Assembly (NCBI RefSeq): GCF_900111595.1
Contig: NZ_FOHN01000003.1
Location: forward strand, 1 to 64,000
Origin: [Clostridium] polysaccharolyticum
GTDB taxonomy: Bacteria; Bacillota; Clostridia; Lachnospirales; Lachnospiraceae
Direction of reading: 5' to 3'
DNA: 64,000 nucleotides
The translations under genes and the position numbers were made by a program. The stretch's first letter is position 1. Each line of letters opens with the position of its first letter. Shown one piece after another: positions 60,650 through 64,000 of this stretch. Under the pieces are notes generated by a model. That model was given only the letters and a program-made list of their open reading frames with translations, did not search any database and was not told the origin of the DNA.

Positions 60650-62296
60650 ATGAAAAAACGTGGAATTTTGGAAAGTTTCCTCCTTGAATTTATGGCTCTT
60701 GGAAGTTGTGTGGTAGTTCTTTGGACTGCATTTTACTGTCTTACGATGCAGATTATGAAAAAAAACATGATTGCACAAGTACAGGCAAGTTCTGATGCAA
60801 TTATTTCCAGAGTGGAAAATGAATTATTAGAAATTGGAGATGCTGCATACCGCTTATCACATGCAGAAAAGGTTTGTGCCATGCTGGAAGCAGAAGACAA
60901 GCTGGATTTCTATGATTTAGCTGGCAATACAGAGAACGACATAGATACGGTTATTGGACAGAATATTTTGGCGGGGAATATATTGATTCTTCGGAGGGAT
61001 GGAGGATATTATCGGTTTCGGGGAAGAATTTCTAATACGGTAATAAAAAAAATGCACAGAACATTAATACAGGATGGAGTGCAGAATTTTACGGTAAGTA
61101 CGAATGGAATGACGTATATTGTCTGCAGTCATGAGGTTTGCAATAAAGAAGATGTGCAGTTGGGATATGTAGTTTTTTTAATGGAAAAAACAAATCTTGA
61201 GAGCATTTTGGGAGACTTCCATAATCTTAAGCATCTGGGACTTGTTCTATTGTCTGGGAATACGATACTTTGTGCCAATCAGGAGATAGATGAGAATATG
61301 CTTGCAAAACAAAAAGATGCCAGTATTTTTTATCAGGAAAAAACCATAGGGTTTACAGGGTTCAGGCTTCTTGTGTTATGTAGAAGTATTGTAACGAAAC
61401 AGGTCAGACAATACTTTGGAATTGCTGTGCCAGTTACAATTGTTCTGCTGTTTTTAGTTATGGCGGGCTTTGTATCTTATTGGAAGAAACATTTTATCCA
61501 TCCACTCAATAGTGTACTTGCTCACTTTGCTTGTAATATGGATATGCCCCTTCCGCTTACAGGAGAGGAATATTTTGATGGGCTGGTAAAACAGGTGAAT
61601 GCAATGATTTTTCAAATAGAAGAAAAGGAAAAGGAATTATATGAATCCAAAATGCGGGTAAAGGATATAGAGCTTGAAAAGGAAAGAACGATTTTTGCAT
61701 TGCTGAAAAAACAGATTAACGCACATTTTACTGTAAACACCTTAAACGTAGTCAGAGCCTTTATTTATCGAGGGGATCGTGAAGAAGCAGTAAGGCTTTG
61801 CAATGAACTTTCTTGCCTCCTTAGATATGCAAATGGTGGAGATGGAGATATTACCTTATTAGAGGAAATCCATGTTTTAGAGCAATATGTGGGTATTATG
61901 CAGACCAGATATCCTGGAAAATTTCAGTTTAAAGTGGAAATGGATGAGGAACTGTTAGATACCATGATTCCTAGAATGATTCTCCAGCCTTTAGTAGAAA
62001 ATGCAATTGTACATGGTTTGTGTGATAGAACAGGTGAAATCTGTATTCGAGCAGAAAAAAATGAAAAAATGGTAATTCAGGTGATTGATAATGGACGAGG
62101 AATGTCTAAAGAAGAAATATCTGCAATTCAAGAGCGTATCTGGAATCAGGAGATAGGTGGCAGTGGCGAAATGAAGCATATTGCACTTATGAACATTGAT
62201 AGGCGGATTAAAATGGTTTATGGAGAAGAAAGCGGGATTTGGATAGATTCGGAGAAGGAAAAAGGGACAAAAGTGCTGGTTATGTGGAACATGTGA
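60650..62296 (+). CDS. YesM-type sensor histidine kinase
   Basis: A 548-residue kinase. A membrane helix near 11-34, an extracytoplasmic sensor domain (about 35-255), a second helix (about 258-282), a linker and coiled coil (EEKEKELYESKMRVKDIELEKE), then His_kinase and ATPase domains. The phospho-acceptor box reads KKQINAHFTVNTLN, against the usual QINPHFLYNTL, so Pro, Leu and Tyr positions differ but the His is kept. N-box LQPLVENAIVHGL and G-box DNGRGMS are intact. It pairs with the YesN regulator four genes upstream. The two lipoproteins between them may present ligands to the sensor domain. Confidence 0.92.
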   Translation: MKKRGILESFLLEFMALGSCVVVLWTAFYCLTMQIMKKNMIAQVQASSDAIISRVENELLEIGDAAYRLSHAEKVCAMLEAEDKLDFYDLAGNTENDIDTVIGQNILAGNILILRRDGGYYRFRGRISNTVIKKMHRTLIQDGVQNFTVSTNGMTYIVCSHEVCNKEDVQLGYVVFLMEKTNLESILGDFHNLKHLGLVLLSGNTILCANQEIDENMLAKQKDASIFYQEKTIGFTGFRLLVLCRSIVTKQVRQYFGIAVPVTIVLLFLVMAGFVSYWKKHFIHPLNSVLAHFACNMDMPLPLTGEEYFDGLVKQVNAMIFQIEEKEKELYESKMRVKDIELEKERTIFALLKKQINAHFTVNTLNVVRAFIYRGDREEAVRLCNELSCLLRYANGGDGDITLLEEIHVLEQYVGIMQTRYPGKFQFKVEMDEELLDTMIPRMILQPLVENAIVHGLCDRTGEICIRAEKNEKMVIQVIDNGRGMSKEEISAIQERIWNQEIGGSGEMKHIALMNIDRRIKMVYGEESGIWIDSEKEKGTKVLVMWNM

Positions 62297-62302
62297 CAGC
62301 AT

Positions 62303-62353
62303 TTTTTCTTTGATAGGAAGGTCCTTTGCGAGTCCTTCCCTATCAAAGAAAAA
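62303..62353 (+). terminator. Terminator after the YesM operon
   Basis: Arms TTTTTCTTTGATAGGAAGG (62303-62321) and CCTTCCCTATCAAAGAAAAA (62334-62353) pair along about 18 bp with one bulged C. T-rich on both strands. Confidence 0.85.
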
Positions 62354-62399
62354 GTGCCTTGAAAAAGAAGGGCACGCGAGAGTCTGAGGAACTCAGACT
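62354..62399 (+). other. Two further small hairpins upstream of cbiQ
   Basis: GTGCC (62354-62358) / GGCAC (62371-62375), then AGTCTGAG (62381-62388) / CTCAGACT (62392-62399), directly after the terminator. Together they form a run of three stems. They do not show the conserved boxes of a cobalamin riboswitch. Confidence 0.4.
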
Positions 62400-62503
62400 T
62401 TGTCCTAATATCTATACATTTACTAAAATTTATGTTATCCTAAACCCTAGAAACACGAAAAGAAGCATACTTCACTATACATATTTAGAAGGAGAGGCAT
62501 TTT

Positions 62504-63310
62504 ATGAAAAACAGACATCATCATGCATTAGACGAGTATTCTTATATTTCTGGCATGCGTCAATGGAACGGGACTTTAAAAGCCGTCTTTTCCATTGCTG
62601 CATTGCTTGCCGTTATTTGCAGGAATTCCTTAAAAGTCTCACTGCTTACTCTTTTGTATATGTGTGTATTATCTGTTTTAGCAGGAAAAGTACACTTTCG
62701 AGATTATATAAGACTGCTTTTTATTCCATTTGTATTTATTTTTATAAGTGGACTTGCTATAATGATTCAGATAGGAAAATCATCTGGGGATTATTTTTGC
62801 CTTTTTGGAAGTATTCCTATATGTATTTCAATATTTGGGACAAAGTTCTATATTACAAAGGAAAGCTTTTGGTTAGCAGTGAATGTTGGGTGTAAGGCAT
62901 TAGGAAGTATCAGTGCCATGTATATGCTGACCTTATCTACACCATTAGCAGAGATTTTGAATATATTCCGGAAAATGCATGTGCCAGATCTGATAATTGA
63001 ACTTATGCATTTGATTTACCGGTATATATTTATTCTGTCTGATAGTAACCGTTTGCAACGTGATGCTGCGGTATCCAGACTTGGTTATCGGAATTACCAG
63101 ACTTCTATTAGAAGTTTTTCCAAAGGACTTGCGAATTTGCTGGTGATATCTTTAAAGCGGGCACAGTCCTGCTATGATGCAATGGAAGCAAGAGGATATG
63201 ATGGCACATTAAGAATTATGGAAGAACAGCATAAGATTACATGTAAGCAGGTTTTATGGATGGCAGGATATGTTCTGGTTATTATAATAAGCAGTTTTGT
63301 CTGGAGGTAA
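62504..63310 (+). CDS. cbiQ: CbiQ-type ECF transporter transmembrane (T) component
   Basis: A 268-residue membrane protein, the EcfT/CbiQ coupling subunit of a vitamin or metal (cobalt-type) transporter. Seen: a CbiQ-like N-terminus HALDEYSYISGMR, about six helices, and the cytoplasmic coupling motifs with Ala-Arg-Gly: CYDAMEARGYDG in the second. The ATG has AGAAGGAGAGG upstream. The ATPase follows after three bases. No CbiM/CbiN substrate-binding gene precedes it in the window, so the substrate is open; cobalt is suggested only by similarity. Confidence 0.87.
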   Translation: MKNRHHHALDEYSYISGMRQWNGTLKAVFSIAALLAVICRNSLKVSLLTLLYMCVLSVLAGKVHFRDYIRLLFIPFVFIFISGLAIMIQIGKSSGDYFCLFGSIPICISIFGTKFYITKESFWLAVNVGCKALGSISAMYMLTLSTPLAEILNIFRKMHVPDLIIELMHLIYRYIFILSDSNRLQRDAAVSRLGYRNYQTSIRSFSKGLANLLVISLKRAQSCYDAMEARGYDGTLRIMEEQHKITCKQVLWMAGYVLVIIISSFVWR

Positions 63311-63313
63311 TAC

Positions 63314-64000
63314 ATGAAGAAGAACATTTTAGAACTTAAAAATGTGAGTTTTTCCTACGAAGATGGGAAAAAGGCACTGGATGGAGTTTCGGTATCTATT
63401 TATGCGGGAGAAAAAATAGCAGTTCTTGGTGCGAATGGAGCAGGAAAGTCTACTTTTTTTCTTCATTTAAATGGTGTACGCACTGGAGATTCAGGGGAAA
63501 TCTATTTAGCTGGAGAAAAGATATGCAATAAAAAGCAGAGAAAGAAATTACAGGAGAATGTGGGAATTGTATTTCAGGATACAGATAGCCAGATCATTGC
63601 TTCTACGGTAAAGTCAGAGATTGCATTTGGCCCTATGAATATGAACCTTACAAGAGAACAGGTAGAAACGTATACCATGGATGCTATAAGACAGATGGAA
63701 TTAGAGGATTATGTAGACCGGCCGCCACATTATTTAAGCGGTGGAGAGAAAAAAAGGGTAGGAATTGCAGATATTTTAGCCATGAAGCCTAAAATAGTTG
63801 TATTTGATGAACCGACGGCTTCTTTAGATCCTGTCAGTGCTCAAATGCTAGAGGAAACTTTAGAGCAGTTAGAAAGGGAAGGAAAAACCATACTGCTTTC
63901 TACCCATGATGTAGATTTTGCATATCGTTTTGCAGAACGGGTGCTGGTGTTCTGTAATGGGAAAATGATTGCAGATGATTCTCCAGAGGCTATTTTTATG
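63314..64000 (+). CDS. cbiO: CbiO-type ECF transporter ATPase (partial, runs off the end)
   Basis: An ABC ATPase whose first 229 codons lie in the window; the frame is still open at 64000. Motifs: Walker A GANGAGKST, the FQDTDSQI stretch characteristic of ECF/cobalt ATPases (FQNPDxQ type), signature LSGGEKKRVGIADIL, Walker B IVVFDEPTASLD and H-loop STHD. The start has GGAGG and sits three bases after cbiQ. It energises the CbiQ component. Confidence 0.93.
   Translation, partial: MKKNILELKNVSFSYEDGKKALDGVSVSIYAGEKIAVLGANGAGKSTFFLHLNGVRTGDSGEIYLAGEKICNKKQRKKLQENVGIVFQDTDSQIIASTVKSEIAFGPMNMNLTREQVETYTMDAIRQMELEDYVDRPPHYLSGGEKKRVGIADILAMKPKIVVFDEPTASLDPVSAQMLEETLEQLEREGKTILLSTHDVDFAYRFAERVLVFCNGKMIADDSPEAIFM

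Noticed and set aside
62354-62503. Cobalamin riboswitch upstream of cbiQ
   Set aside because: Only simple hairpins are present; none of the conserved B12-box sequence is seen.
1-64000. CRISPR arrays, insertion sequences, tRNA genes, prophage
   Set aside because: No spaced direct repeats, transposase or integrase genes, tRNA-like cloverleaves or phage genes were seen on either strand.

Overview
The window is low-G+C Firmicutes DNA, most likely from a gut Lachnospiraceae or close Clostridia relative. The evidence is the conserved order rho-rpmE-yqhQ(DUF1385)-prmC-prfA, a DUF4364 protein, an archaeal-type aspartate-semialdehyde dehydrogenase, a pyrophosphate-type phosphofructokinase, an intracellular cellobiose phosphorylase, strong purine-rich Shine-Dalgarno sites and frequent GTG/TTG starts. 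All family calls are by eye from the translated sequence; no database search was run.

Layout. 1-308 is the 3' end of a 23S rRNA gene, with no 5S gene visible after it. 309-1224 is AT-rich and holds only a terminator-like hairpin. 1225-4086 is a single-module adenylation-carrier-reductase enzyme. 4156-6790 (minus) is DUF4364, a YhcC-type radical SAM protein and malic enzyme. 7006-25244 is mostly housekeeping: rho, L31, YqhQ, PrmC, RF1, a Ktr potassium uptake pair, an rRNA methyltransferase, NfeD/stomatin, ornithine carbamoyltransferase with an ARG box, citrate synthase, a BirA-CoaX-DusB cluster, PPi-phosphofructokinase and Asd. 25303-29549 (minus) carries a membrane-anchored unknown protein, AmtB-GlnK and a uracil permease.

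The accessory half is dense in secretion and signalling. 29762-33185 is a small secreted protein plus a MacB-type exporter. 33335-35773 is cellobiose phosphorylase, followed by a secreted BACON-like protein. 36703-46054 is the outstanding locus: a streptolysin S-like (SagA-type) azole peptide cluster. Its precursor is a 41-codon gene at 38642-38767 with a leader resembling SagA and a Cys/Ser/Thr core. It is followed by sagB, sagC, sagD (ending in PHPLP), two CPBP membrane proteases, an ABC exporter, a carrier-protein-like gene without its serine, and a small unknown gene. An asparagine synthase-like gene leads the operon.

46589-55164 is a quorum-sensing and peptide-export region. It contains a polytopic GHKL sensor with a divergent LytTR regulator, a protein that looks like an ABC ATPase with every catalytic motif lost, AgrB, a 53-codon AgrD (thiolactone core probably CTFFL), a second LytTR/GHKL pair, a double-glycine peptide, its C39-peptidase ABC exporter and a very short HlyD-like partner. 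55416-57221 is a secreted protein with an internal duplication. 57350-62296 is a YesN/YesM two-component pair enclosing two solute-binding lipoproteins with no permease. The window ends in cbiQ and a truncated cbiO of an ECF transporter.

Two genes central to the interesting systems, sagA and agrD, are short enough to be missed by routine gene calling. The working hypothesis is that the agr and LytTR circuits control one or more of the three secreted-peptide systems (azole toxin, double-glycine peptide, MacB-linked secreted protein). That link is inference.
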